NCBI RefSeq assembly: GCF_020595125.1
Contig: NZ_JACNMS010000003.1
Location: 434,001-498,000, forward strand
DNA length: 64,000 nucleotides
Source of the DNA: Jeotgalibacillus aurantiacus
GTDB taxonomy: Bacteria; Bacillota; Bacilli; Bacillales; Jeotgalibacillaceae
Direction: 5' to 3'
A model generated the notes under the pieces. It searched no databases, had not been told where the DNA came from, and was given only the letters and a program-made list of their open reading frames with translations. This document shows positions 16,644 through 25,841 of this stretch, piece after piece (positions within the stretch are counted from its first letter, which is position 1; the number at the start of each line of letters is the position of its first letter). Both the position numbers and the translations under genes were made by a program.

Positions 16644-19607
16644 GTGTCAGAACAGATCAATGTAACGATTAACGGGAAACCTGCAGTGATTGATGCTAAT
16701 TTATCTGCCATGCAGGCATTGGAGGATCATCAGACAGAGGTTCCTTCGGTCTGTTATCATCCGAGCCTCGGGGCAATTGAAACATGCGATACGTGCATTG
16801 TAAAAGTGAACGGTGAATTTGTCAGATCCTGTTCGACTCAGCTTAAACCGGGAGATGTCGTGGACGGTGTCTCTTCTGAAGTGAAAGAAGCGCAGGTTAT
16901 CGGGATGGACCGTATTTTAAAAAATCATGAACTGTATTGTACAGTCTGTGATTACAATAATGGCACGTGCGAAGTACATAACACGGTCAAGGAAATGAAG
17001 GTTAATCATCAGAGCATGCCTTTTGAGCAGAAACCTTATGAAATTGACGACTCGAATCCTTTTTACCGCTATGATCCGGATCAGTGTATTCTGTGCGGCC
17101 GATGTGTCGAGGCTTGCCAGGACGTACAGGTAACGGAAACGCTCACAATTGACTGGTCGCTGAAAAAGCCGCGTGTGATCTGGGATAAAAACTCTAAAAT
17201 TAACGAATCCTCCTGTGTGTCGTGTGGACACTGTTCTACGGTTTGTCCTTGTAATGCCATGATGGAAAAAGGGATGGAGGGCGAAGCCGGTTTTCTAACG
17301 GGGATTGCCAAGAAAACATTGCGTCCGATGATTGAACTGACGAAGAATGTTGAAACCGGTTACGGGTCAATTTTAGCGATATCTGATATGGAATCAGCCA
17401 TGCGTGAGGACCGTATTAAGAAAACGAAAACGGTTTGTACGTATTGCGGGGTTGGCTGCAGCTTTGATATCTGGACGAAGGATCGCAAAATTCTTAAGGT
17501 TGAACCTTCCGTTGATGCTCCGGCGAACGGTATTTCAACATGTGTGAAAGGGAAGTTCGGCTGGGATTATGTGAACAGTGAAGAACGTTTAACCAAACCG
17601 CTGATTCGTGAAGGCGATGCATTCCGTGAGGCGGAGTGGGAAGAGGCTTTGAGCCTGATTACTTCAAAGTTCAAAGAGTCCCTTGAGAAAAAAGGACCGG
17701 ATTCCATGGCGTTCATCAGTTCATCTAAATGTACAAATGAAGAATCCTACGTCATGCAGAAGCTGGCAAGGGCTGTTATTGGTACTAATAATGTGGACAA
17801 TTGCTCGCGTTACTGTCAGACACCTGCAACGATGGGTCTTTTCAGAACGGTTGGTCACGGAGGAGACTCCGGGTCCATCACAGATATCGCTCAAGCAGGC
17901 CTGGTCCTTATTGTAGGATCTAATACATCGGAATCTCACCCGGTACTTGCGACAAGAGTGAAGCGTGCCCACAAGCTTCATGGACAGCGGTTAATCGTAT
18001 CAGATATCCGTCGTCACGAAATGGCGGACCGTGCTGATCTGTTCTTCCAGCCAAAGCCGGGTTCAGACCTTGTTTGGCTGTCAGCAGTGACGAAGTACAT
18101 CGTTGATCAGGGATGGGCTGATGAGACGTTTTTAAATAACCGTGTAAATGGACTGGATGATTATATTAAGAGCATTCAAAAGTTTACGCTTGAGTATGCA
18201 GAAGAAGCGACAGGCATTTCCAAAGAAACGCTGATTACGATCGCTGAAGAAATTCATCAGGCTAAAACGACCGCCGTATTATGGGCGATGGGTGTCACGC
18301 AGCACTCAGGCGGAAGTGATACGAGTACAGCGATTTCCAATATGCTGCTGATTACCGGTAACTATGGCAAGCCGGGAGCGGGAAGCTATCCACTTCGCGG
18401 TCATAACAATGTGCAGGGAGCGAGTGACTTCGGCAGTATGCCGGACCGTTTCCCGGGTTATGAAAAGGTCGCTGATGATGACGTTCGTGCAAAGTACGAA
18501 AAAGCATGGAACGCAAAAATTCCGGCAGAGAAAGGCCTGAATAATCATGAGATGATTGACGCGATTCACGATGGGAAGCTGAATGTCATGTATTTAAAAG
18601 GTGAGGACATGGGAATCGTGGACTCTAATATTAATTACGTACACGAAGCCTTTGAAAAGCTGGATTTCTTTGTTGTACAGGATATTTTCCTGTCTAAAAC
18701 GGCTGAGTTTGCTGATGTTGTCCTTCCGGCGAGCCCAAGTCTTGAAAAGGAAGGGACGTTTACAAATACAGAGCGTCGCGTACAGCGTCTGTATCAGGCG
18801 CTTGAACCGCTTGGTGATTCCCGTCCGGACTGGGAAATTATTCAGGACATTGCCAACCGTCTTGGTGCCAATTGGAACTATACGCATCCGTCTGAAATTA
18901 TGGCAGAGGCAGCCTCTCTTGCCCCATTATATGCGGGGGTTACGTATGAGCGCCTTGAAGGATATAACAGTCTTCAATGGCCGGTGGCTGCTGATGGAAC
19001 CGACTCACCATTGCTATTCCTGGATGAATTTCCGTTTCCGGATGGTAAGGCAAGGTTATTCCCGGTGGATTGGACAAAGCCTCTTGAGTTTGAAAAAGAG
19101 TACGACATTCATGTGAATAATGGACGTTTACTGGAGCATTTTCACGAAGGGAATATGACGTATAAGTCAAAAGGGATTTCTTCCAAGACGCCAAAAGCCT
19201 TTCTTGAAGTATCACCTGAACTTGCTGCAGAGCGCGGGCTTGAGGATGGAACGCTTGTAAGACTGACCTCTCCTTATGGTTCTGTCAAAGTGGAATGTCT
19301 GGTGACAGACCGCGTGAAAGGAAAAGAGGTGTATCTGCCGATGAACGATGCAGGTGAGGGAGCCATTAACTATCTCACGAGTTCACAGGCGGATAAGGAT
19401 ACAGACACGCCGGCCTATAAAGAAATCAGTGCAAAGCTTGAAGTGCTCAAACCGAAGGGTGAAAGTCCTCTTCCAAGAATTAATCACCGTAACGGAGATC
19501 CTCAGCCTCAGATGGGTGTGCGGGTGGATAAAAAGTGGGCAAGGAAGGATTACGTCTTTCCTGGCGACCTCGTGAAATTAAGAAAGGAGGCGTCTAAGCG
19601 TGGCTAA
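16644..19607 (+). CDS. formate dehydrogenase catalytic subunit, cysteine type, with N-terminal ferredoxin modules
   Basis: 987 residues from a GTG with GGGGGAGAG upstream. Oxidises formate to CO2 at a bis-MGD molybdenum centre. Modules in order: [2Fe-2S] ferredoxin domain (CYHPSLG, CDTC, Cys of RSC), His-Cys cluster (HELYCTVC...C), two [4Fe-4S] sites ([11 protein letters not shown] and [13 protein letters not shown]), then the molybdopterin domains starting CTYCGVGC. The metal ligand is Cys391 in [12 protein letters not shown], where other enzymes have selenocysteine, so no SECIS is needed. The layout matches YjgC/YrhE of B. subtilis. The cofactor genes upstream and fdhD downstream form one functional block. 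Confidence 0.95.
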   Translation: MSEQINVTINGKPAVIDANLSAMQALEDHQTEVPSVCYHPSLGAIETCDTCIVKVNGEFVRSCSTQLKPGDVVDGVSSEVKEAQVIGMDRILKNHELYCTVCDYNNGTCEVHNTVKEMKVNHQSMPFEQKPYEIDDSNPFYRYDPDQCILCGRCVEACQDVQVTETLTIDWSLKKPRVIWDKNSKINESSCVSCGHCSTVCPCNAMMEKGMEGEAGFLTGIAKKTLRPMIELTKNVETGYGSILAISDMESAMREDRIKKTKTVCTYCGVGCSFDIWTKDRKILKVEPSVDAPANGISTCVKGKFGWDYVNSEERLTKPLIREGDAFREAEWEEALSLITSKFKESLEKKGPDSMAFISSSKCTNEESYVMQKLARAVIGTNNVDNCSRYCQTPATMGLFRTVGHGGDSGSITDIAQAGLVLIVGSNTSESHPVLATRVKRAHKLHGQRLIVSDIRRHEMADRADLFFQPKPGSDLVWLSAVTKYIVDQGWADETFLNNRVNGLDDYIKSIQKFTLEYAEEATGISKETLITIAEEIHQAKTTAVLWAMGVTQHSGGSDTSTAISNMLLITGNYGKPGAGSYPLRGHNNVQGASDFGSMPDRFPGYEKVADDDVRAKYEKAWNAKIPAEKGLNNHEMIDAIHDGKLNVMYLKGEDMGIVDSNINYVHEAFEKLDFFVVQDIFLSKTAEFADVVLPASPSLEKEGTFTNTERRVQRLYQALEPLGDSRPDWEIIQDIANRLGANWNYTHPSEIMAEAASLAPLYAGVTYERLEGYNSLQWPVAADGTDSPLLFLDEFPFPDGKARLFPVDWTKPLEFEKEYDIHVNNGRLLEHFHEGNMTYKSKGISSKTPKAFLEVSPELAAERGLEDGTLVRLTSPYGSVKVECLVTDRVKGKEVYLPMNDAGEGAINYLTSSQADKDTDTPAYKEISAKLEVLKPKGESPLPRINHRNGDPQPQMGVRVDKKWARKDYVFPGDLVKLRKEASKRG

Positions 19608-20289
19608 AGCAACCAAAGTGATTCACCGGATGGAAGTCAGTCCTGAAGAAAAAAGACGTCGTGATCTGGAAGAGATTGAAACAAGGCTTTTGGACAATAA
19701 AGACGCTGTACACGAACTTTTTGACGTGCTTGAACAGCTGCAAAAACGCGAAATCCTTCAAACTTTAAAATCCCTTTTTGCTAAAGGGGATGAGGTAATG
19801 GATATTCTCGTGAAAACAGCTGATTCCAAAGAAACCGCCAACAGTATTAAAAATCTACTTTTATTACTCGGAACGCTTGGAACACTGAACGTCCAACAGC
19901 TCGAACCACTCATTTTAAAAGTGAATGCAGGTATTGCGCGGGTGGCAGAGCTGGATGAGAAAAAGGAGCAGCAGGGATATGTCACCCTGCTAAAATCACT
20001 GAATGACCCTGAAGTGAAAAGAGCCATGGCAGTTGGTGCTGCATTTCTGAAAGGACTTGGCATTAAACAGGATGAATATGAACGGACTTCTCAGAAGCCT
20101 GGAAATCAAAAGACAAAGGCTGAGGGTGAACAGTTTGATGATATTTTCACAAAAGAATATTACACGCTGCAAAAAGAAAACGGTTCGTCGCGTCCATCTT
20201 CAGGTGATTCGGGCGGCAGCTGGGTGATTCCGGCGGGTCTTTTACTGGCTGCCATTCCTATTTCATTGTTGTTTAAGAAGAAGTCGTAG
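19600..20289 (+). CDS. DUF1641 formate dehydrogenase-associated protein
   Basis: 229 residues, GTG start overlapping the dehydrogenase stop by eight bases, so the two are translationally coupled. The N-terminal half is helical and carries the DUF1641 region ([19 protein letters not shown], then [16 protein letters not shown]). It resembles YjgD/YrhD, which accompany the same enzyme in B. subtilis. The C-terminus adds a linker rich in Ser and Gly and a membrane segment [18 protein letters not shown] with a KKKS tail, which would tie the otherwise soluble complex to the membrane. The role is inferred from the pairing. Confidence 0.82.
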   Translation: MAKATKVIHRMEVSPEEKRRRDLEEIETRLLDNKDAVHELFDVLEQLQKREILQTLKSLFAKGDEVMDILVKTADSKETANSIKNLLLLLGTLGTLNVQQLEPLILKVNAGIARVAELDEKKEQQGYVTLLKSLNDPEVKRAMAVGAAFLKGLGIKQDEYERTSQKPGNQKTKAEGEQFDDIFTKEYYTLQKENGSSRPSSGDSGGSWVIPAGLLLAAIPISLLFKKKS

Positions 20290-20296
20290 AATAACG

Positions 20297-20321
20297 ATCC
20301 GGAGCCAGTCCGGCTCCGGAT
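20297..20321 (+). terminator. hairpin after the DUF1641 gene
   Basis: ATCCGGAGCC pairs perfectly with GGCTCCGGAT around five bases. Only a weak T-tract follows, so it may be a partial terminator or a processing/stability structure between the dehydrogenase genes and the transporter gene. Confidence 0.55.
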
Positions 20322-20345
20322 GACTTTTAATGAGGAGGAACAGGG

Positions 20346-21620
20346 ATGGGAGAAAAAAAGTTAAAAAACCGCTGGCTGATTGCTGTGGCAGCGGTAGGTA
20401 TTCATATTTCAATCGGCTCTGTCTATTCATGGAGTGTGTTTTCAAATCCACTTAATGAAAAGCATGGGTGGTCCTCAAGTGACATCGCCTTGACGTTTAG
20501 TATCGCAATCTTATTCCTTGGTTTAGCTGCCGCGTTTATGGGGCATTTTGTGGAGAAACACGGTCCGAGAAAATCCGGTATTGTATCGACGATCTGCTTT
20601 GGGATTGGGATGATCGGTGCAGGCTTTGCGGACAGTATCGGGAATCTGTATTTATTGTATTTTTTCTATGGGGCATTAGGGGGAATTGGTCTTGGGATTG
20701 GTTACATCACTCCGGTATCGACACTGGTTAAATGGTTCCCGGATCGGCGTGGCCTTGCAACAGGACTTGCGATTATGGGCTTTGGATTCGCTTCATTAAT
20801 TGCGAGCCCGGTGATTGAAATGCTGATTAACAATATTGGGATTTCAAATACGTTTTTCTTACTGGGTGCCATTTATTTTGTGTTGATGTTCAGTTCATCT
20901 CTCTATCTTGCACCGCCACCGAAGGATTTTGTGCCTAAGGGAATGACGCTTGAAGAGAAAAAGGAAAAAGAGAATAATAAAAGTACTGGGGATCTGGCGC
21001 AGCTGACAGCAAATGAGGCGGTTAAAACAGTTCGTTTTTGGGCGCTCTGGATCATGCTGTTCATCAATGTGACATGTGGAATCGCCATCATTGCAGTAGC
21101 ATCTCCAATGGCACAGGATATTGCAGGGATGACTGCCGGTGCAGCAGCGTTGATGGTTGGAATCATGGGACTCTTCAATGGATTTGGCCGTCTTGGCTGG
21201 GCTTCCATTTCAGACTACATCGGACGCCCAAACGTTTATACGACGTTTTTTGTTTTACAGATAGCTGCGTTTGTTCTGCTGCCTAACGTAACAAATGCGA
21301 TTATCTTCCAAATTCTGATCTTTGTTATTTTATCATGCTACGGCGGAGGGTTTGCCTCTATTCCGGCCTATATCGGAGATCTCTTTGGAACGAAGCAGCT
21401 TGGCGCGATTCATGGTTATATTTTGACGGCATGGGCAGCAGCGGGACTTGTTGGACCAAGTGTCGTGACACGAATTGAAGAAGCAACAAACAGCTATGCG
21501 CTGACGATGTATATTTTCACAGGTGCATTCGTCGTCGCCCTGATCGTTTCCCTGCTGATCCGGGTAAACATCAAGAAAATCCGGGAAGAAAATACGCAGC
21601 CCGCTGAAGCGACAAGTTAA
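20346..21620 (+). CDS. OFA-family MFS transporter, probable formate/oxalate antiporter
   Basis: 424 residues with about 12 membrane segments. The N-terminal SIGSVYSWSVFSNPL block, GLGIGYITPVSTLVKWFPDRRGLATG and FARVGWASIS-like GFGRLGWASISDYIGR are typical of the oxalate/formate antiporter (OFA) family within the major facilitator superfamily. Placed between formate dehydrogenase and fdhD, it most likely moves formate or a related monocarboxylate. GAGGAGG precedes the ATG. Substrate is inferred from context. Confidence 0.85.
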   Translation: MGEKKLKNRWLIAVAAVGIHISIGSVYSWSVFSNPLNEKHGWSSSDIALTFSIAILFLGLAAAFMGHFVEKHGPRKSGIVSTICFGIGMIGAGFADSIGNLYLLYFFYGALGGIGLGIGYITPVSTLVKWFPDRRGLATGLAIMGFGFASLIASPVIEMLINNIGISNTFFLLGAIYFVLMFSSSLYLAPPPKDFVPKGMTLEEKKEKENNKSTGDLAQLTANEAVKTVRFWALWIMLFINVTCGIAIIAVASPMAQDIAGMTAGAAALMVGIMGLFNGFGRLGWASISDYIGRPNVYTTFFVLQIAAFVLLPNVTNAIIFQILIFVILSCYGGGFASIPAYIGDLFGTKQLGAIHGYILTAWAAAGLVGPSVVTRIEEATNSYALTMYIFTGAFVVALIVSLLIRVNIKKIREENTQPAEATS

Positions 21621-21703
21621 AGTTAGCTTTTAAAGGATGCTGCTTCGCATTACTCTATTAATCTCGCAACTGGATTTATATGAAACATTTTTTATAGTTT
21701 GAT

Positions 21704-21731
21704 AAACATCCGGACACATGTCCGGGTGTTT
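21704..21731 (+). terminator. terminator between the OFA transporter and fdhD
   Basis: AAACATCCGGAC and GTCCGGGTGTTT form a 12-bp stem with one G-U pair and a four-base loop, followed by TATTTCG. It lies just ahead of fdhD, so fdhD may rely on read-through or on its own promoter. Confidence 0.65.
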
Positions 21732-21752
21732 ATTTCGTCAGGAGTGATTCGT

Positions 21753-22547
21753 TTGAAAGATGTTACATATAAAAAAAGGATTTTGCGCTTTACAGATGGC
21801 TCTGCAGTTTGGACAGAAGATACGATCGCAACAGAGCAGGTACTCACGATCAAATTGAATGGTGAAGAATTTGTCACGATGGTCTGTTCACCTGAATATA
21901 TGGAAGACCTGGCTGTCGGATATTTAGCGTCTGAGGGAATCATCAAGTCAGAGCGGGACTTATCATCCGTCCGTCTTGATGAAAAAGCGGGATTTATTCA
22001 CATCGAATCTGAAAAGCTCAATCCGCTTTATAAAAATCTGCAAAATAAAAGGTATATCACTTCTTGCTGCGGAGGAAGCAGACAGGGATTTGTTTTTGCC
22101 AGCGATGCCATGGCTGCAAAGAAAATGGACAACATCACCGTTCGTATCAACCCTGAAAGATGTTTGGACTTAATGGAGAAAATGCAAAGCGGAGCAGAGA
22201 TCTTTAAGGAGACAGGAGGCGTCCACAACGCTTCTTTATGCACTGCAGATGGAGAGATCTTGTTATCAAGAATGGACATAGGGCGCCATAATGCGCTTGA
22301 TAAAATCTATGGACACTGTCTCAAAAATAACGTGTCAGTTCAAGATAAGATCATCGTGTTCAGCGGACGATTATCCTCTGAAATCCTGCTGAAGGTAGCT
22401 AAAATCGGATGTGAGATCGTTCTGTCAAAATCCGCCCCAACCGAACGGGCAATCGAACTCGCAGAAGAACTCGGCATCACAACAGTCGGCTTCATCAGAG
22501 GACGCTCCTTCAACATCTACACGAATCCGGAGAGAATTGTGATGTAA
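21753..22547 (+). CDS. fdhD: FdhD, sulfur donor for formate dehydrogenase
   Basis: 264 residues from a TTG at 21753 with AGGAGTGA upstream; an upstream ATG at 21699 would run through the terminator hairpin. FdhD passes sulfur from cysteine desulfurase to the bis-MGD cofactor of formate dehydrogenase. Key blocks: AVGYLASEGII, the sulfur-carrying Cys pair in TSCCGGS, GGVHNASLC, DIGRHNALDKIYG and SGRLSSEILLK, and the C-terminal GFIRGRSFNIYTNPERI. Its presence next to the dehydrogenase completes the maturation set. Confidence 0.95.
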   Translation: MKDVTYKKRILRFTDGSAVWTEDTIATEQVLTIKLNGEEFVTMVCSPEYMEDLAVGYLASEGIIKSERDLSSVRLDEKAGFIHIESEKLNPLYKNLQNKRYITSCCGGSRQGFVFASDAMAAKKMDNITVRINPERCLDLMEKMQSGAEIFKETGGVHNASLCTADGEILLSRMDIGRHNALDKIYGHCLKNNVSVQDKIIVFSGRLSSEILLKVAKIGCEIVLSKSAPTERAIELAEELGITTVGFIRGRSFNIYTNPERIVM

Positions 22548-22561
22548 TGTTATATAAAAAC

Positions 22562-22676
22562 GGACCGGACACACCCTTCTCTTTCCGCGGCCGCGCGGTG
22601 AGCCAGCTAGTGCTTCGCACTACGCTGTCTCACCTGTCGCTTCACTGCCGCAGGAGTCTTCGGGTGTGTCCGGTCC
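22562..22676 (+). repeat. terminator-loop repeat, short form (copy 1)
   Basis: Arms GGACCGGACACACCC and GGGTGTGTCCGGTCC are perfectly complementary over 15 bases and are followed by TTTT, so the ends alone form an intrinsic terminator 14 bases after fdhD. Between them lies the shared core: CGCTTTCCGCGGCCGCGCGG, an inner hairpin (GGTGAGCCAGCTAGTGC with GCACTACGCTGTCTCACC) and TGCCGCAGGAGTCT. Confidence 0.85.
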
Positions 22677-22771
22677 TTTTGAAAATAAATGATTATGACT
22701 TGATGAAAAGTAATGTATATAGTCAGAAAGATCTTTTTCTATGATTAAAAATTTCAGGTAAGTGGAGCAGA

Positions 22772-22871
22772 AGGCGGTGACTCCTGCGGCATAGAAGGGC
22801 AGGTGAAACTCTGCAGGCGCGAAGCGTCAAAGAGGTTCACCGCCCGGCCGCGGAAAGCGTCCGCCTGTCGC
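22772..22871 (-). repeat. terminator-loop repeat, diverged copy in inverse orientation (copy 2)
   Basis: Arms AGGCGG and CCGCCT enclose ACTCCTGCGGC, an inner hairpin built on GGTGAA/TTCACC, and GGCCGCGGAAAGCG, the reverse complement of the core seen in copy 1. The inner loop sequence (CTGCAGGCGCGAAGCG) is different. No T-run is evident. Confidence 0.7.
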
Positions 22872-22917
22872 GGAGGTTACCGGTTAAAAGAAAGCCGAAG
22901 GAATTTTACAAATTATT

Positions 22918-23328
22918 TTAATCGTTCTTCTTCTCCTCAGCCTTCAACTCATCATGATCAATATATTGAACATTGTTCTTGAAGATAAGCCGCGTTCTGA
23001 ATCTGTAGCGGCATTTTTCATCATGCTGAGCCAGGTGCTCAGGGATCACGTAAGTAAAGGGAAGCTCCTTCCACTCCTTATCATCGATCTCCTGAGACAT
23101 ATAAATCGTCGCAGCAATTTCAACTGCCTTTTCTTCTTTAGAATCAGGATCAAATTTCATCAGATCACATTCCAGTCTGGAGACCTTCGCTTTTTGCTTT
23201 GGACCTTTCAGTCTGAATGTACCCGTAATTTTTTCTCCTGGCGTCAGTGTGTTTTGATTCAATACTAAATCCACTTTTCCTTTACCTGGTGAGAGCGCGC
23301 TGATCATTCTTGCGAGCACTTTGATCAC
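22918..23328 (-). CDS. short Spo0M-like (arrestin-fold) protein
   Basis: 136 residues. The region KVDLVLNQNTLTPGEKITGTFRLKG and the following strands up to PFTYVIPEHL resemble the N-terminal arrestin-like domain of Spo0M, a sporulation control protein. Full-length Spo0M is about twice as long, so this is a single-domain relative rather than an orthologue; the C-terminus is charged and simply ends. GTG start with AAAGG upstream. Stands alone between a repeat-filled gap and an MFS gene on the same strand. Confidence 0.7.
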   Translation of the reverse strand: MIKVLARMISALSPGKGKVDLVLNQNTLTPGEKITGTFRLKGPKQKAKVSRLECDLMKFDPDSKEEKAVEIAATIYMSQEIDDKEWKELPFTYVIPEHLAQHDEKCRYRFRTRLIFKNNVQYIDHDELKAEEKKND

Positions 23329-23379
23329 ATCCTTTGGTTCTACATACGATTAGGGTTCATAAAGGTTTCATTGCTACCT

Positions 23380-24600
23380 TTAATTTATCGTTCCGCCGTG
23401 TGTTGAAGCAAGTTCCGGTGAGCTTTTAAGTTTACGGAACCGAAGATAAAATACGCTGGTCATAGCAAACGAAAGGATTCCAAATACAACAACCATGAGT
23501 GGGAGACCGATCAAATCCAGCAGCAGTCCGGTTAACAGAAGCACGACCTGGAAGATGATCCGGTCGAGCATATTTCTGAAAGAGAAAAATCGTCCGTGAA
23601 ATTCTTTTGGAATGCGCGTCTGAAAAATAGTCGCCGCTGTAGGGAAAAAGCACCCCACTGCAAAACCGAAAATAGCAAATGACAGGATCGATAATGCAGG
23701 AATGTATGCGAAAAATAAAAGAAACTGTGAAAATCCGATGACAAATGAAAAACCGAATAAGATCGAGTAAGGTGAAAATGATTCGCCAATTCGTTTAATC
23801 ACAAAGGCACCGATCATAAACGCAATCCCTTCAGCCGTATAGATCCACCCTTTTATGGCAGGATCATTCTGGATTTCACTGATATTAATGACCATCAGGT
23901 TGAATCCGCCGATAAACAGCAGTGGAACCAGCGTTAGAATTAACGTCATAAAGACAATAGGCAACCCTTTAATAATTGGAAAGACTTCGCTGAAACCGGC
24001 AGGACGCTGCTTTGCTTCTTTTGGTAAAGCTTTTGGGAGCTCTTCATTTATTTGGAGCAACCATGTGACGCCGAACAGTCCAAGATAGGCTAATAATGAA
24101 AACAGATAGACCATTGATAAAGGAAGCTGAACGACTAAAATTCCTGCTACTGCGGTTCCAAGAACCCTTGATAAAGTAGACACATTCATATGAATACCAT
24201 TCAGCTGAAGCAGTTCTTTTTCTTTCACAACGAGTGGCAAGGCAGCTTGGAGAGCAGGGAAATAAAAAGCTGCTGACATTTGGATAAAGACGAGAAAGAC
24301 AATCATCCAGAGCACAGAATCCTGTTGAATAGCGATCAACATAAAGATCACGCTGATCGCTCTGACAAAACCGGAGGCAAGCATGACCGTTTTTTTACGC
24401 AACTGATCCGTAATTTTCCCTGCGAACGGACCGATCAGCACACCTGCGAGGAGGCCGGCTCCTAAAATCAATGACTTCATAAAATCAGACGGAACTTTCT
24501 CCTGCATAAATTCAAGATTGCCAATAATTCCGAGCCACAAACCGACTCCGGCAATAAACTCTCCGGTCAGCAGAATCCAGACATTTCGATTGCGAAACAT
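23380..24600 (-). CDS. MFS transporter (drug-efflux-like)
   Basis: 406 residues with about 12 membrane segments. The first cytoplasmic loop has GPFAGKITDQLRKKTVMLAS, the standard G-x-x-x-D-R/K-x-G/R-R/K region of the major facilitator superfamily. The overall pattern (LNGIHMNVSTLSRVLGTAVAGIL) resembles the MefA/YfiS-like macrolide-efflux branch. The substrate cannot be stated. AAGGAAGAAGG precedes the ATG. Divergent from the RsbR-like gene. Confidence 0.82.
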   Translation of the reverse strand: MFRNRNVWILLTGEFIAGVGLWLGIIGNLEFMQEKVPSDFMKSLILGAGLLAGVLIGPFAGKITDQLRKKTVMLASGFVRAISVIFMLIAIQQDSVLWMIVFLVFIQMSAAFYFPALQAALPLVVKEKELLQLNGIHMNVSTLSRVLGTAVAGILVVQLPLSMVYLFSLLAYLGLFGVTWLLQINEELPKALPKEAKQRPAGFSEVFPIIKGLPIVFMTLILTLVPLLFIGGFNLMVINISEIQNDPAIKGWIYTAEGIAFMIGAFVIKRIGESFSPYSILFGFSFVIGFSQFLLFFAYIPALSILSFAIFGFAVGCFFPTAATIFQTRIPKEFHGRFFSFRNMLDRIIFQVVLLLTGLLLDLIGLPLMVVVFGILSFAMTSVFYLRFRKLKSSPELASTHGGTIN

Positions 24601-24739
24601 GTTAAAACCTTCTTCCTTTTTTCCATATCAAAAAGTATGAGTGAAAGTATTTCGTTTGTCTACATAATTATAGGAGTTTACATTTTTATTAAAATAGGAG
24701 AATATTAGCATAGAGTGAGATCGACAGGAGGGGTGTTCA

Positions 24740-25564
24740 ATGAATGCATATGCACAACTGGGATCATACATAATGCAAAAAAGTGAAGAGCTGGCAAGAG
24801 AATTGAATGAGAGCCTGGATAAAGAATTTGTCGAATCAAATTTACCTCCGGATGAACTGGCAGAGCTGAATGATTGGCGTGCAAAGTTTATCGGGTACAT
24901 TGCGGAAGCGGTAAGGCAAAATGATTCTTCTGTAGTTTGGGCGGATATCAAGAAGTGGGCGCGCACGTCCGGTGAGGAAGCCGTCTACAGAGGTATAGAG
25001 CTTGACGATGCACTCACAACGCTGACTTCCTGGAGAACGGTGACGTGGAATACGATTTTAGAAAAAGTGGATGAGGTTGGTTTGACGGCGAAGGAAGCGA
25101 TTCAAATCAGCTTTATTATTGATCCGATTATTGATAAAGCCGGTCAGGAATTCAGTCTGGCCTATATTGAAAACTTCCGCCATTATTTAAATAAGGCGAA
25201 GAGCAGCGTAATGGAATATTCTGTCCCGGTTGTCGGATTAAATGATGATGTTGCGATTTTGCCACTCATTGGTGAACTGGATGATGAACGTGCCAAAGTC
25301 TTAAAAGAAGTGGCGTTACACAAATGTCTGGAGCTCCGGAACTCGACGCTGATTTTTGACTTATCAGGTGTGCCGATGGTCGACACAATGGTAGCGAATG
25401 AATTGTCTCAGGTGATCGATTCTCTGAAGTTGATTGGGGTTAAGACGATTCTGACAGGACTTCGTCCGGAAATTGCCCAGGCAGTTGTTGAGATTGGTAT
25501 AAAATTCGAGGGAATGACGATTCGTAAAAACTTAAAGACCGCAATTGAAGGGCTGAAAATATAA
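24740..25564 (+). CDS. RsbR-type STAS protein (stressosome co-antagonist)
   Basis: 274 residues. The N-terminal 150 residues are helical (non-haem globin-like in this family) and the C-terminal part is a STAS domain: VVGLNDDVAILPLIGELDDERA, then FDLSGVPMVDTMVANEL with the Thr that corresponds to the conserved phosphorylation site, and ILTGLRPEIAQAVVEIG. Proteins of this layout (RsbRA-RD) build the stressosome that controls SigB. The size and N-terminal sequence are closest, from memory, to RsbRD (YqhA). Good site GGAGGGG before the ATG. The gene supports an active SigB pathway, consistent with the SigB promoter at 2421. Confidence 0.85.
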   Translation: MNAYAQLGSYIMQKSEELARELNESLDKEFVESNLPPDELAELNDWRAKFIGYIAEAVRQNDSSVVWADIKKWARTSGEEAVYRGIELDDALTTLTSWRTVTWNTILEKVDEVGLTAKEAIQISFIIDPIIDKAGQEFSLAYIENFRHYLNKAKSSVMEYSVPVVGLNDDVAILPLIGELDDERAKVLKEVALHKCLELRNSTLIFDLSGVPMVDTMVANELSQVIDSLKLIGVKTILTGLRPEIAQAVVEIGIKFEGMTIRKNLKTAIEGLKI

Positions 25565-25624
25565 AAAACAGATCAGGGACAATTTCACATGTCCCTTCCC
25601 TTAAGGTGTTAAATATTCAAAATC

Positions 25625-25739
25625 GTGCCGGGTCATTCCTTCGCTTTCCGCGGCCGCGCGGTGAGCCAGCTAGTGCTACGCACTACGCTGTCTCACCTGT
25701 CGCTTCTCTGCCGCAGGAGTCTACGGAATGACCCGGCAC
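25625..25739 (+). repeat. terminator-loop repeat, short form (copy 3)
   Basis: Arms GTGCCGGGTCATTCC and GGAATGACCCGGCAC are perfect complements and are followed by TTTTT, 60 bases after the RsbR-like gene. The core is almost identical to copy 1. The left arm is the same as in the small hairpin at 101-149. Confidence 0.88.
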
Positions 25740-25774
25740 TTTTTGTCTGAATTCATGCATGCTTTAGAATATCG

Positions 25775-25821
25775 AAACAAGGTCAGAGACATACGTTACA
25801 GTAGTCTCTGACCTTGTTTTT
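25775..25821. terminator. bidirectional terminator before the chemoreceptor gene
   Basis: AAACAAGGTCAGAGAC pairs perfectly with GTCTCTGACCTTGTTT around 13 bases; T-runs on both strands. It closes the minus-strand chemoreceptor gene. Confidence 0.88.
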
Positions 25822-25841
25822 ATGAAGGAAGAGTGGACATT

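Noticed and set aside
17805-17830. Selenocysteine site in formate dehydrogenase
   Set aside because: The codon is TGT (Cys391), with no in-frame TGA and no SECIS-like hairpin needed.
24655-24725. SigB promoter for the RsbR-like gene
   Set aside because: A GTTTAC hexamer is present but no GGGWAW follows at 12-14 bases.
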